Positions 27,578 to 35,831 of a stretch of DNA of 64,000 nucleotides are shown here, piece after piece. Location of the stretch: assembly GCA_020073345.1 (NCBI GenBank), contig JAIQFI010000010.1, positions 1-64,000 on the forward strand. The letters are read 5' to 3'. Below the pieces are notes generated by a model. The model was not told the origin of the DNA. It ran no database searches and saw nothing but the letters and a program-made list of their open reading frames with translations. This DNA comes from Terriglobia bacterium. GTDB taxonomy: Bacteria > Acidobacteriota > Terriglobia > Bryobacterales > Bryobacteraceae. The first letter of the stretch is position 1; each line of letters starts with the position of its first letter. The position numbers were made by a program, and so were the translations under genes.

Positions 27578-28424
27578 CTATAGCCCTTGCTTCATTCTGT
27601 ACGTGTTGAAGATGTCGTTCACTATATCCATCCCGGCTTCCTTTTGGGAAGCAAAATAGAGATAGTAAATCACCGAGTTGTTCATAGTCTTCATAGGCAT
27701 CGGTTTCGGCACAAACTTGAACCCGGCCTTCTCGATCAGTCGCTGCCGGAAGGCCTCCGCAAATCGCTCGTTGGACACCTTCTGAGGCACCTCCGTCTCG
27801 AAGAGTGTCGGGATCATGTCGTACCCGGCGTCCAGCCATGTTTCGTCTCCCCAGAGCCGCGTCATCTGTGCAACTTTGCTCGCGATCGATTTCTCCGGGT
27901 TTTTGCGCAATGCGTTACGGTTGATGTCCATGACCATGAAGTTCAGGAAGATTTCAATCGAAACGCGCGGTGCCCGCAGTTGCGATCACTTCCCAAGTTA
28001 GGTCGATATTGTACGGGTCGAGCAGGCAAAGCGCCCGTTTGTACTGGCTGTAGTCAGCCCTCGGAAAGACCTTGCTCAACAGAACCGTATTGCAATTCTC
28101 GCTGTAGGTAAAAACGTCGTCGCGGTCACCGGCCTCCTTGCGCAGTTCTGCAGCCCGTCCAGTATCGGAGTCGATGAAGTGGTATTCGTGAAACGCCGGC
28201 TTGGTGTTCAATGCGATCAACGGGCTCCCTTCCACCAGATCTCCCCGAGTCTTTGAGACGTGGTGGCCCGATCCGGCGTAGGCATCTATGTAGAACCAGC
28301 GCATGCGCGGGAAGCGGTCGCGCCTCTGCGCTTCCATCACTGTCGTATACGCGGCGGCATATTTCTTGATGATCGCCAGTTTGACTTCGGACCAAATGCC
28401 GATTTTGTCGTGCTCGACAGCCAC
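27578..28424 (-). pseudogene. tcmP: TcmP (three-Cys-motif partner protein) gene with a frameshift
   Basis: The first part, from GTG, reads HDKIGIWSEVKLAIIKKYAA, then WFYIDAYAGSGHHVSKTRGD, HEYHFIDSDTGRAAELRK and LCLLDPYNIDLTWEVIATAG, matching TcmP. These proteins have a methyltransferase-like core. The frame then stops at 27954. In the next frame, [17 protein letters not shown] and the following residues continue the family sequence to MKQGL at 27580, so one extra base lies near 27970. The restored protein would be about 280 residues. It is directly upstream of the DUF5131 gene, the usual TcmP partner. Both genes being broken suggests decay of the module. Confidence 0.78.
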
Positions 28425-28504
28425 AACAAGACTCTAGCAGAATGTTTCGAACACTGTTTTGTTATGTCCTGCGACAGAATCCCTGCCAAAGGCGCTCGTA
28501 ATAG

Positions 28505-28548
28505 TGGCGCAGAAAAGGGAGACTTGAACGCTCACGAGCTTGCGCTCG
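28505..28548 (-). other. tRNA 3'-end-like sequence, possible attachment-site remnant
   Basis: On the minus strand the segment reads CGAGC-GCAA-GCTCG (a stable tetraloop hairpin like a long variable arm), then a TTCAAGT T-loop sequence, CTCCC, and an end CTGCGCCA with a CCA terminus. The 5' half of a tRNA is not found, the acceptor partner is missing and T-stem pairing is poor. It may be the 3' tRNA fragment left by a tRNA-targeting integrase, since it borders the TcmP island. No integrase and no second copy were seen. Confidence 0.3.
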
Positions 28549-28684
28549 CTAACAACTTCCAGCGAGTGTATTCTCCCAATTCAAAGGCATCGGGCGTCGA
28601 GCAGCATTCGTCTAACGACCATCGTGGGCTGGTTTGAAACGGGAACGGGGGCGTGCTCAGTGATATCCTCGCGGAGGGGAGACG

Positions 28685-29539
28685 GTGACGTTGAAGGGCG
28701 CATTGCGGCTTGCGGCGAGCGGGGCGATCTTCGTCGCCACCCTGGCTGCTTTCCAGATGCCGTGGCGCGTCTACCTGAGCATGGAGCCGTATGACGACAT
28801 TCCTCTCCCGCCGGATTATCAGGCCAAAGCAGAATGGGTCTTCGCGCGGCTGATGTATCCTCAAAACCCTGTTAGTCCGCGCCGGGGCGGCGGGTTCCGC
28901 CGCGGTAACCGGGACTGGCGCCAGGGTGGCACCAGTTGGACCCAGGATTATCCGCGGGCAGACCGGCATTTCGCCACGGCCCTGCGGCGGCTGACCCGCC
29001 TGGACGTGCGGTCGGTCGAACAGCCCGTGAACCTGGACGATGGAGACGACGTCTACAACTGGCCATGGCTCGCCGCGGGTGAGATGGGCGACTGGCTCCT
29101 GACTTCGGCCCAGGCGGCCAAACTACGCGACTTTCTACTGCGCGGAGGTTTCCTTTACCTCGACGACTTCTGGGGACCAGCGGAATGGCAGAGCTTCGAG
29201 ACCAGCATGCAGGCAGTCTTTCCAGACCGCCCCATTATCGAAATCGAAAACGCCGACGCGATCTTCCATTCGGTTTTCAATTTGGACGACCGGTATCAGA
29301 TTTTAGGGCAATGGGCGATCGGCGGCCGCGGGGGCATGTACAACCAGCGGGTGGCCGGGACGGTCGCGCAGTGGAAAGGTATTCGCGACGACCACAATCG
29401 GCTGGTGGTCGCCATGAGTTTCAATTCGGATGTTGGGGATTCCTGGGAATTTGCGGACGATCCCCGTTATCCGGACAAGTACTCGGAACTGGGCATTCGC
29501 ATCGGAGTGAACTACGTCATTTACTCGATCGCGCACTGA
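28685..29539 (+). CDS. DUF4159 domain protein, exported
   Basis: A GTG start follows GGAGGGGAGA. The 284-residue protein has a signal or anchor segment (residues 5-22), a region including the basic Gly-rich RRGGGFRRGNRDWRQGG (residues 60-77), and the DUF4159 core. Core motifs are TQDYPRADRHFATALRRLTR, FLLRGGFLYLDDFWGPAEWQ, FPDRPIIEIENADAIFHSVF and YSELGIRIGVNYVIYS. The family has a flavodoxin-like, glutamine-amidotransferase-related fold and is often found with MoxR/DUF58/VWA gene clusters in Acidobacteria and Planctomycetes. None of those partners is adjacent here. Function unknown. Confidence 0.85.
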   Translation: MTLKGALRLAASGAIFVATLAAFQMPWRVYLSMEPYDDIPLPPDYQAKAEWVFARLMYPQNPVSPRRGGGFRRGNRDWRQGGTSWTQDYPRADRHFATALRRLTRLDVRSVEQPVNLDDGDDVYNWPWLAAGEMGDWLLTSAQAAKLRDFLLRGGFLYLDDFWGPAEWQSFETSMQAVFPDRPIIEIENADAIFHSVFNLDDRYQILGQWAIGGRGGMYNQRVAGTVAQWKGIRDDHNRLVVAMSFNSDVGDSWEFADDPRYPDKYSELGIRIGVNYVIYSIAH

Positions 29540-29671
29540 CGTGCCGTTCGTGTTGTAATCGCGTATCCGTCTACCGGCCAAGAGTGGATGGCCGTACCGG
29601 TACTGCGCGGTTTGTCAAAGAAATGTACGGGATATGATACCGCCGGTTCCGGCCCAAGATGGCACCGCAAT

Positions 29672-31507
29672 TCACCGGCTGGCGGGGCGACTCGGCGGGG
29701 CAGCGTCCTGGCAAGCCGTTTTCAGCCCGAGATCGCACGCCTGTTGGCGTCGCAGGCGGGCGAGAGGTTCATTGCTCCTCCCGAACTTTCTGCTGTGGTA
29801 GAACTCAGCGGCCTCCCAGCAACTGGCGGCATTCTGGCCCTGGCAGCCTTTCTCGAAGTTCGCAATGGCCAGGAGAGGGTTGACCACTGTGCCTTGACCG
29901 ACGAGATAGCTCACGCCAAGACGGCCGCATGCGCGCCACCATCCGGTCTCGCAGGATTTTTGGAAAAGTTCGAAGGCCATGCCGGGATCCGAGGGAAGGG
30001 CATATCCGCTACTGAACAGCGATCCCAGAATGAAGCAGCTCGCTCCGTCGTTCTGATCGCAGGCGCGAAGCATGACATCGCGTCCCCCGGTTTGCATGAA
30101 TTGGGCTAAACCGACACAGCCCTGCTGAACGCCCAGGTCGCAGGCGCGGCCGAAGCCTACCCCCGCCTGAACGGCATCCCGAGCGGCAAACCGGCCTTCG
30201 TTCAGCACCTCACCCAGCGTCAGGCAGTCGGCGCCATTGTTGTCCTGGCAGCGCCCCTTCAAGAGGGTAACCCAAGTTTTGCACGCGCTCGAACGGCCTT
30301 TTTGGCACATCCCGGCCCAATAAGCGGGGTTGCTCCCGGGGTGGTCCGTACCCTTCACCAGGAATCCGGAGGCCGTCATCGTCACGAAGAGGAAGATCCA
30401 GGCGCCCATCCACGCCAAATTCGCCTTCTGCGGCTGCCAGGTGAGCACCGAACTCAGCGAGCGGAGTCTCGCCATCACAGCGTCACTAAAGCGATCCAGC
30501 GCCCGGACGGTCAGGTTGAGAGGCGGGACAATCAGCAATTTGTCGTAAAACTCCGGAGCGTTGATCAACTTCAAAAGCCCATAGAGGCCAAACACGCCGG
30601 CGCCGTACATTCCACCGAACAGGATCTTGCCCAGACTGGTTCTGGGAGACGTCGCGGGATCGGTCACCAGCAGGTGCAAGCCCAGGAAAACGGCCACCGG
30701 GATATTGGAGTCGATGAATTGGTAGTCCCCCGTCATTCCGGTGTACCAGAGGTTGAGTCCATAGAGCGCGGCGGCAGCCGAGAGGGTAACCAGCGTCACT
30801 CGAAACAGGGCCTGCACCACCAGTCCCAAGAGGAAGATCTCCAGGTAGATGTGCGGTGGGCGATGGAACGTCGTGGCGATCTGGACGCCCCAGCTGAGGT
30901 CGGTGCTTTTCGTGGCGATCAGGACGGTCGAGAAGATGAACAGCGAGAAAGCCGACGGATTAAAGATATGGGTGAGCCGGCCTTCCCTCTTCCACCTGAT
31001 GAATTCCTTACCGAGCACGCCAGTGGCTATGAGGAGAAACTGGAGAAAAAACCAGTCATCCTTGAACCACAGAAACAGGTTCGTGCTCATGACGATCGGA
31101 ACGGGGCCGAAACCAGCCACCCAGTTGTCACGGCGGGACCAGCACACCAGCATGTCCAGGGCGTAGGCAAAGACGATCTGGGCGGCGATGAGCGAGACGT
31201 CGTGGTATACCTCACGCCAATACCAGCCCCAATACAAGTAGACCGAAGAGTGCATCATGAACTGGACATAGTGCACTTTCCTTGGAAGAAACTCGTAGGT
31301 CAACGTGCGCCCGGCGCGAATGGCCTGGCGGTGCAGCAACAGGAGAAAAACGAGGAGGACTCCCGCGGCTGCGAAAAAGGCTTCGAGCAGGTGGGCCCCG
31401 GAACCGATACGTGGCAGCAGGCAGAAAGCAGTTAGAAGGATGATGGGCAAAAGCGCTGCCCATAACGGACTCATACGATCCGAACGCTTAGAGCTGGGCC
31501 GAGCCAT
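29672..31507 (-). CDS. RnfD/NqrB-like membrane protein fused to C-terminal Sel1-like repeats
   Basis: A 611-residue protein. Residues about 12-380 hold roughly ten membrane helices resembling the NQR2/RnfD/RnfE membrane subunit: GKEFIRWKREGRLTHIFNPS, LEIFLLGLVVQALFRVTLV and LLVTDPATSPRTSLGKILFG, close to the TDP-x-TSP motif of that family. After the last helix (AWIFLFVTMTASGFLV), about 220 residues form Cys-containing Sel1/Hcp-like repeats (ACDLGVQQGCVGLAQFMQTG, ACDQNDGASCFILGSLFSSG, KSCETGWWRACGRLGVSYLV) with paired cysteines, presumably periplasmic and disulfide-bonded. The other Rnf/Nqr subunits are absent, so it is an orphan. It may anchor a redox cofactor and recruit partners through the repeats. 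The flavin-attachment Thr could not be identified with certainty. Confidence 0.75.
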   Translation of the reverse strand: MARPSSKRSDRMSPLWAALLPIILLTAFCLLPRIGSGAHLLEAFFAAAGVLLVFLLLLHRQAIRAGRTLTYEFLPRKVHYVQFMMHSSVYLYWGWYWREVYHDVSLIAAQIVFAYALDMLVCWSRRDNWVAGFGPVPIVMSTNLFLWFKDDWFFLQFLLIATGVLGKEFIRWKREGRLTHIFNPSAFSLFIFSTVLIATKSTDLSWGVQIATTFHRPPHIYLEIFLLGLVVQALFRVTLVTLSAAAALYGLNLWYTGMTGDYQFIDSNIPVAVFLGLHLLVTDPATSPRTSLGKILFGGMYGAGVFGLYGLLKLINAPEFYDKLLIVPPLNLTVRALDRFSDAVMARLRSLSSVLTWQPQKANLAWMGAWIFLFVTMTASGFLVKGTDHPGSNPAYWAGMCQKGRSSACKTWVTLLKGRCQDNNGADCLTLGEVLNEGRFAARDAVQAGVGFGRACDLGVQQGCVGLAQFMQTGGRDVMLRACDQNDGASCFILGSLFSSGYALPSDPGMAFELFQKSCETGWWRACGRLGVSYLVGQGTVVNPLLAIANFEKGCQGQNAASCWEAAEFYHSRKFGRSNEPLARLRRQQACDLGLKTACQDAAPPSRPASR

Positions 31508-31544
31508 CGATCACCTGAGATTCACCGCGGGTAGTCCAGAGGCA

Positions 31545-33356
31545 CTACTGGGTCAATGCGAGGGGAGCCGGCTTCAGCGTCCACACAAATCCCGTATCGA
31601 AGAGCGGCCGGGTCTTGGGTACGACCGCGCCAGCTTCGCCGGTCATGTAGGCCATCCGCACGGGGAGTTTGGTTGCGGGAGCAGGACTCGCCAGCGCCAA
31701 TGCCATCAGCCGGATCATTTGCGCGGGATTCAAGTCCATGCCGTTGATTTTCAGCAATGGCGGAACGCTGTTCACGGGAACACCATTCGACGGGTTCAAC
31801 GCGTCCTGATGCAGAGCCCCGGCGATTTCCGCGCAAGCGGCCTCAAGGTCTCCGGCGGTCACTTGGCCCTCATTCGGACCATGACCGGTTACCAGTCGGA
31901 ATGGCCCATACACCTTGGCGGTCTTTACCGATTCCGGCAACTTGCCGGTCCGGCGAAATTCCGCCAACTCATCCGTAAGGACCTGGAATAACTCGGCCAG
32001 AGAAAGATAGTGGCCGTCCACTCGAAGGTAGTCGAATAAGTGGGTGTCGTTGCCCACTTTTTTCAGCGCATCGCTAAGCTCGGAGCGCAGGGCCGCCGTG
32101 GAAATGCTATAGCCGGTGCTGGATCCTGCCATTTTCGACAAATCACTGCTGGAGACGAAACGGCTTCCCGCGTTACTGGGGAAATAGGCTTCCGTCAACC
32201 ACTTGAGCAGTGCTTCCTCCTTTACCCAACCGGCGTCGGTCTCCGCCGTCGGGCGGAGCATATCAGCGGCCAGCCTGGGAGCCTGCGGGTGATCATATGC
32301 GTTTTTCAGCGGGGCATTGGGTGCGGTCTTCGCAAACGCCGCTTGGAGATAGTTCTCCGGCCCGCCGAGTTCGACTTGCACCAGGTGAACCGTCGACCGT
32401 TTGGCCTTGTCCAGAACGTCCTTCAATCCGTCTACGCCATCCGATGCCTTGACGGCATGAACCGGAGGGGCCGCTTCCGAGATCCGCAGAACGTAATCCT
32501 GCCAATAAAGTTCCGGACCGGTTTCCGGCGCCGGAGACATGATCCATCCAAGATGCGTGATCGCTTCGCGGTAACCGGGCAGTTGTGCGGGATTCGCGGC
32601 GGGCGCTCCAGACATGAGTGCCGTGGTGTTGTATTTCCGCAGCATTTGCAGAGTTTCCGTGTCGCCACCCAACTCTCGGAAAACGCCCAGGACGGCTGCG
32701 AACGACGCTCCGGGAGGGGGCGCTCCGGGAGCTTCCGCAGGCGGAGTCACTTTCAGCGGCGGCCGGTAGCTCTCCGAGGCCAAGTCCAGACCCGTGATAT
32801 ACGCAGCCGGGCCGAAGACCTCCTGCATTGCCTTGAGGCCGCCGGTTCCGCTGGCGGGTGCGCCTGTGAGCGGGTCGCGCGCCTCGGCGAGAAACTGGTC
32901 TGCAATCGCCTGGCGCGCCTTCCACCGAGCTTCGGGCGAGGGTTCGTTCTGAATCTTTAGCGTGGGACGGTGGTCATAGGTTGGCTCGTCCGTTCCGTCG
33001 TACCCTGCCTCGATCACTCCGCGGCGGATGTAATCTTTTACAAAATCCACAATGTGGGTCTGTCCATCGCGCTGCTGGAGCGCTTTACTCACGGCTCCGG
33101 AAAACAGGATTGTGGCGGAAGGAGGCGCTTGTGGATGCGCAAGGCGATACCGTTCCACCTCCGGCAGGATATGGCGCAACCGATCTTCGCTCAGGTCCAG
33201 GTTCACATGATCGGTCACTTTGGCAACGAGATAGATGTAAACGGGTTGGTCGCCGGGAGCTCCGGCCAGATCGGCGCCAGAGAACAGACCGAAGGCGGCT
33301 ACAGCTACCGCGGCTGAAGCATAAGAAGGGCACTTGAATCGGCGCATCAGTATCAT
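31545..33356 (-). CDS. Large secreted protein of unknown function, possible PMBR-like wall-binding motif
   Basis: A 603-residue protein with an N-terminal signal peptide (FKCPSYASAAVAVAAFGLFS). The N-terminal half includes VAKVTDHVNLDLSEDRLRHI and LPEVERYRLAHPQAPPSATI, a polysaccharide-deacetylase-like or TIM-barrel-like reading that I cannot confirm. The C-terminal part (about residues 420-570) contains LSLAELFQVLTDELAEFRRT, GKLPESV and NGMDLNPAQMIRLMALALAS. This pattern resembles pseudomurein-binding-repeat-type modules (helix, GKLPxxV, helix with xFLxLxA). It lies 37 bases upstream of the RnfD-like gene on the same strand, so the two are likely co-transcribed. Function unknown. Confidence 0.65.
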   Translation of the reverse strand: MILMRRFKCPSYASAAVAVAAFGLFSGADLAGAPGDQPVYIYLVAKVTDHVNLDLSEDRLRHILPEVERYRLAHPQAPPSATILFSGAVSKALQQRDGQTHIVDFVKDYIRRGVIEAGYDGTDEPTYDHRPTLKIQNEPSPEARWKARQAIADQFLAEARDPLTGAPASGTGGLKAMQEVFGPAAYITGLDLASESYRPPLKVTPPAEAPGAPPPGASFAAVLGVFRELGGDTETLQMLRKYNTTALMSGAPAANPAQLPGYREAITHLGWIMSPAPETGPELYWQDYVLRISEAAPPVHAVKASDGVDGLKDVLDKAKRSTVHLVQVELGGPENYLQAAFAKTAPNAPLKNAYDHPQAPRLAADMLRPTAETDAGWVKEEALLKWLTEAYFPSNAGSRFVSSSDLSKMAGSSTGYSISTAALRSELSDALKKVGNDTHLFDYLRVDGHYLSLAELFQVLTDELAEFRRTGKLPESVKTAKVYGPFRLVTGHGPNEGQVTAGDLEAACAEIAGALHQDALNPSNGVPVNSVPPLLKINGMDLNPAQMIRLMALALASPAPATKLPVRMAYMTGEAGAVVPKTRPLFDTGFVWTLKPAPLALTQ

Positions 33357-33471
33357 AACTCTCGGCTCCCTAAGGCAAACGCTCCAACGGATCCTTCATC
33401 ACAGAATCGGACCAGACCTCCTGGCTTGTCGCGGCGTCCGCGAGGGAACGCTTGTCCGATAAGGCCTCCCC

Positions 33472-33507
33472 AAAAAAAACCCAAGGCAGCGGGTTCAGCC
33501 GCTGCCT
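33472..33507 (-). terminator. Intrinsic terminator for the 33546-35768 gene
   Basis: On the minus strand a perfect 8-bp stem (GGCAGCGG / CCGCTGCC, extendable by one pair, loop of six) is followed by TTGGG and then eight T residues. This is a textbook rho-independent terminator 40 bases past the stop codon of the PKD/terpenoid-cyclase-like gene. Confidence 0.9.
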
Positions 33508-33545
33508 CGAGGGGCCTACTGTCTTGCTAAGCTACTCGTGCCAGG

Positions 33546-35768
33546 TTACGGGATCACCACCTTGGCCTGGTTGGATTGACAGATCCCCGTCGTTCCTTGA
33601 AGGGGCTGCACTACATAAAAATAGGTATGGTGGGCTAGTAAGCCACTATTTGTATCCCGATACGCTGTCAGGTTTGTGGTCCCAACCTGAGAATACGGTC
33701 CGCCGTCGGTTGAGCTACGCAGCACTGCGTAACCGGTCGCATTGGTTTGCGCGCCCCAGGCCAGATTGGTCAGCGGGCCAGAAGGACTGCCCCGCCCGGT
33801 CAGATTGCTGATGCAGGAGACAAACACCGTCTTCTTGAGCATGATCAGGGACCAGGAAGTTTCAAAGGGGCTTTGCCCGCCCTGGTAACCCTGGTCGTAG
33901 TCGTGGCCGTACCAATGGCCGTCCGGGCTCTGGAATCCCACCAGTGTCTGGGCGACTCCATCGCATGCATCCAGCCCGCCATTCGCGGGCGAAAGCGCTG
34001 AGTACCAGTCGAGCGTGTCCGGCGGAACGCTTGGATTTCCCGTGAAAACGCCCGGCGTCAAGGTTCTCATGAACTGAATGGGTGCAAGCGGCCCGTTGAG
34101 ATTGTGCAATAGCATGGACTTGGTGAACGAGAACATGCCGTAGGTATAAGCGCGCGGCGCCGCATACGCGCCAGTGTTCGGGTCGTTGCAGAAGTTGTCG
34201 GCATAATACGTTTCGGCATTATTGAAACGCTGGTCCGGATCGGTAGCAGCGTCCCCAAATACCGCATTCCGCCCCCTGCCGATTCCATCCAGAGTCATTT
34301 GAACCATGGCCGACGGACTAGTGGCGAAACTTCCCCAAGCATTCGAGTTATAGATATCTCCCCGGTACCCCGCGGAACCGTTATCGTCGCCGGCGGACCA
34401 AGGGTCGGGACCAATCGGGTTTCTTCCAGAAGCATTGCCTTGCGAATTCGTCACCCACACGTTGTTGAAGTCCTTGACGATCTGGGGAAGCACGAGATTG
34501 AACCCGCGGAAGCCGCCGATCAAACCGATGGCCGCCCACTGCGAGGTGGAATTGTCATCGCCCTGTTGGCAGTTATACAACCAGCCGCCCCCGGATCCCG
34601 AGTAACCGCCGCCTCTGACGTAGTTAGAGTGGCCGGGATTACCGAGGTCAAGGTCGTCCCCATACTGGCACGCGCTATACCAGTCCATCATGTCCTGGAC
34701 GATGTTCTTGTAGGTTTGCCCCAGAACTCCGGGAAGTGGGCCGCTGGGTCCCGCCCCCGTCGGCGCGACGGCATTGGGAGTGCCGCTGGCAACCAGGGCG
34801 TCGATAAAGGGCCCGGTGGTGTAAATGGGTTCCCCCGACCCGTCACTCGAAAAGATCACTTGGCCGTTGCTGTTGCCGTCGAAAGTGACGCTGCACGGCG
34901 GGGTAAGACAGGAAGTAGCGCCAGCATTGTAGAAGACCTGGCTGCTTGCAGGTGGACAAAAGGGGTAAGCATTCGAGCCCGTATTGACGGGATTCACATT
35001 GGCGCCAGGCGTTGCGGTGCTGCACGCGTAATTCACTGCCGCCGGATTGTAATGATAAGTCTGGGCAATGTTACCCTGGATCGCGAGAAATTGGAGCATG
35101 CGCGCCAACCCGCGTTGTACGTCTTCCGTGTAGGGGTCCGCGGCAGGGCCGCTAGGCAGGTGGCCGCTCACTTCGAATGCCTGAACGTTAGAGGCGTTGA
35201 TCACACCGGGGTAAGTGCAGTCGTAAGCAAGGCCAGCGACATTGTTGCAGCCGTGAATCTGGGTGTCCCACCCGCCCCTTTGCACGGGGCCGACCGAGTC
35301 GCGCCACATCGTCTGGTGCATGTACCAGAGGCCGTTATCGATCGCCACGTTGACGCGCGATGAAAGATTGTTTTTCTGCTGAGTAACGTAATAGTTTGCC
35401 GTCCCGCTCGTGTTGGCGGTAGTATCTGTGACAGTTACGACCGCAGTCCAGGCCGTACCGACACCCGCGCTGGCCGGATACTGGTGCGTAGTCGAGATGT
35501 CATAAGGATTGGTCAAGGCAAAGTTGGCGTCTGGGCTGCCGTCGCCAAAATGCCAGTTCACCATGAATGCGTCGCCAGACCCCACCGCGCTCGGCACTGT
35601 CGCTGCCAGAACGACGGTTACTTCCGTGACCGCACTGATCGGGTAAGCGGTGTGCGGGCTCAAAGGGTTGGTCGGGTCCCATGGCACCGTCAAGACTGTC
35701 ACCGCTCCAAACATTGGAGTGACGACAAGCATCCCTGTCAGAATACTGCGCCAAAAGCCTCTCCTCAT
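33546..35768 (-). CDS. Secreted multidomain protein: PKD-like, alpha-toroid (terpene-cyclase-like) and Fn3-like parts
   Basis: A 740-residue exported protein; AGGAGA precedes the start. Domain order: signal peptide; PKD-type domain (about 30-130, GDAFMVNWHFGDGSPDANF is the classic WxFGDG strand); a large middle region with repeated helices and cysteines (AIDNGLWYMHQTMWRDS, QRGLARMLQFLAIQGN, YNCQQGDDNSTSQWAAIGLI) typical of alpha/alpha toroids such as squalene-cyclase-like or prenyltransferase folds (QWAAIGL repeats); then a fibronectin-III-like C terminus (NLAWGAQTNATGYAVLRSST). No DxDD cyclase motif is seen, so the fold is probably structural or glycan-related. The gene has its own terminator downstream and the PEP-CTERM gene upstream. 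Confidence 0.75.
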   Translation of the reverse strand: MRRGFWRSILTGMLVVTPMFGAVTVLTVPWDPTNPLSPHTAYPISAVTEVTVVLAATVPSAVGSGDAFMVNWHFGDGSPDANFALTNPYDISTTHQYPASAGVGTAWTAVVTVTDTTANTSGTANYYVTQQKNNLSSRVNVAIDNGLWYMHQTMWRDSVGPVQRGGWDTQIHGCNNVAGLAYDCTYPGVINASNVQAFEVSGHLPSGPAADPYTEDVQRGLARMLQFLAIQGNIAQTYHYNPAAVNYACSTATPGANVNPVNTGSNAYPFCPPASSQVFYNAGATSCLTPPCSVTFDGNSNGQVIFSSDGSGEPIYTTGPFIDALVASGTPNAVAPTGAGPSGPLPGVLGQTYKNIVQDMMDWYSACQYGDDLDLGNPGHSNYVRGGGYSGSGGGWLYNCQQGDDNSTSQWAAIGLIGGFRGFNLVLPQIVKDFNNVWVTNSQGNASGRNPIGPDPWSAGDDNGSAGYRGDIYNSNAWGSFATSPSAMVQMTLDGIGRGRNAVFGDAATDPDQRFNNAETYYADNFCNDPNTGAYAAPRAYTYGMFSFTKSMLLHNLNGPLAPIQFMRTLTPGVFTGNPSVPPDTLDWYSALSPANGGLDACDGVAQTLVGFQSPDGHWYGHDYDQGYQGGQSPFETSWSLIMLKKTVFVSCISNLTGRGSPSGPLTNLAWGAQTNATGYAVLRSSTDGGPYSQVGTTNLTAYRDTNSGLLAHHTYFYVVQPLQGTTGICQSNQAKVVIP

Positions 35769-35801
35769 GTGTATGTTCTCCTGGACTGATATCCTGCGCT
35801 A

Positions 35802-35831
35802 ATTCGGAATTCTCTTATTCGGAATTCTCTT
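35802..35831. repeat. Tandem 15-bp duplication covering the PEP-CTERM gene stop
   Basis: ATTCGGAATTCTCTT occurs twice in a row, at 35802-35816 and 35817-35831. The second copy overlaps the stop codon of the PEP-CTERM gene (TAA on the minus strand). The core GGAATTCT contains an EcoRI-type palindrome. It looks like a recent slippage duplication. Confidence 0.85.
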
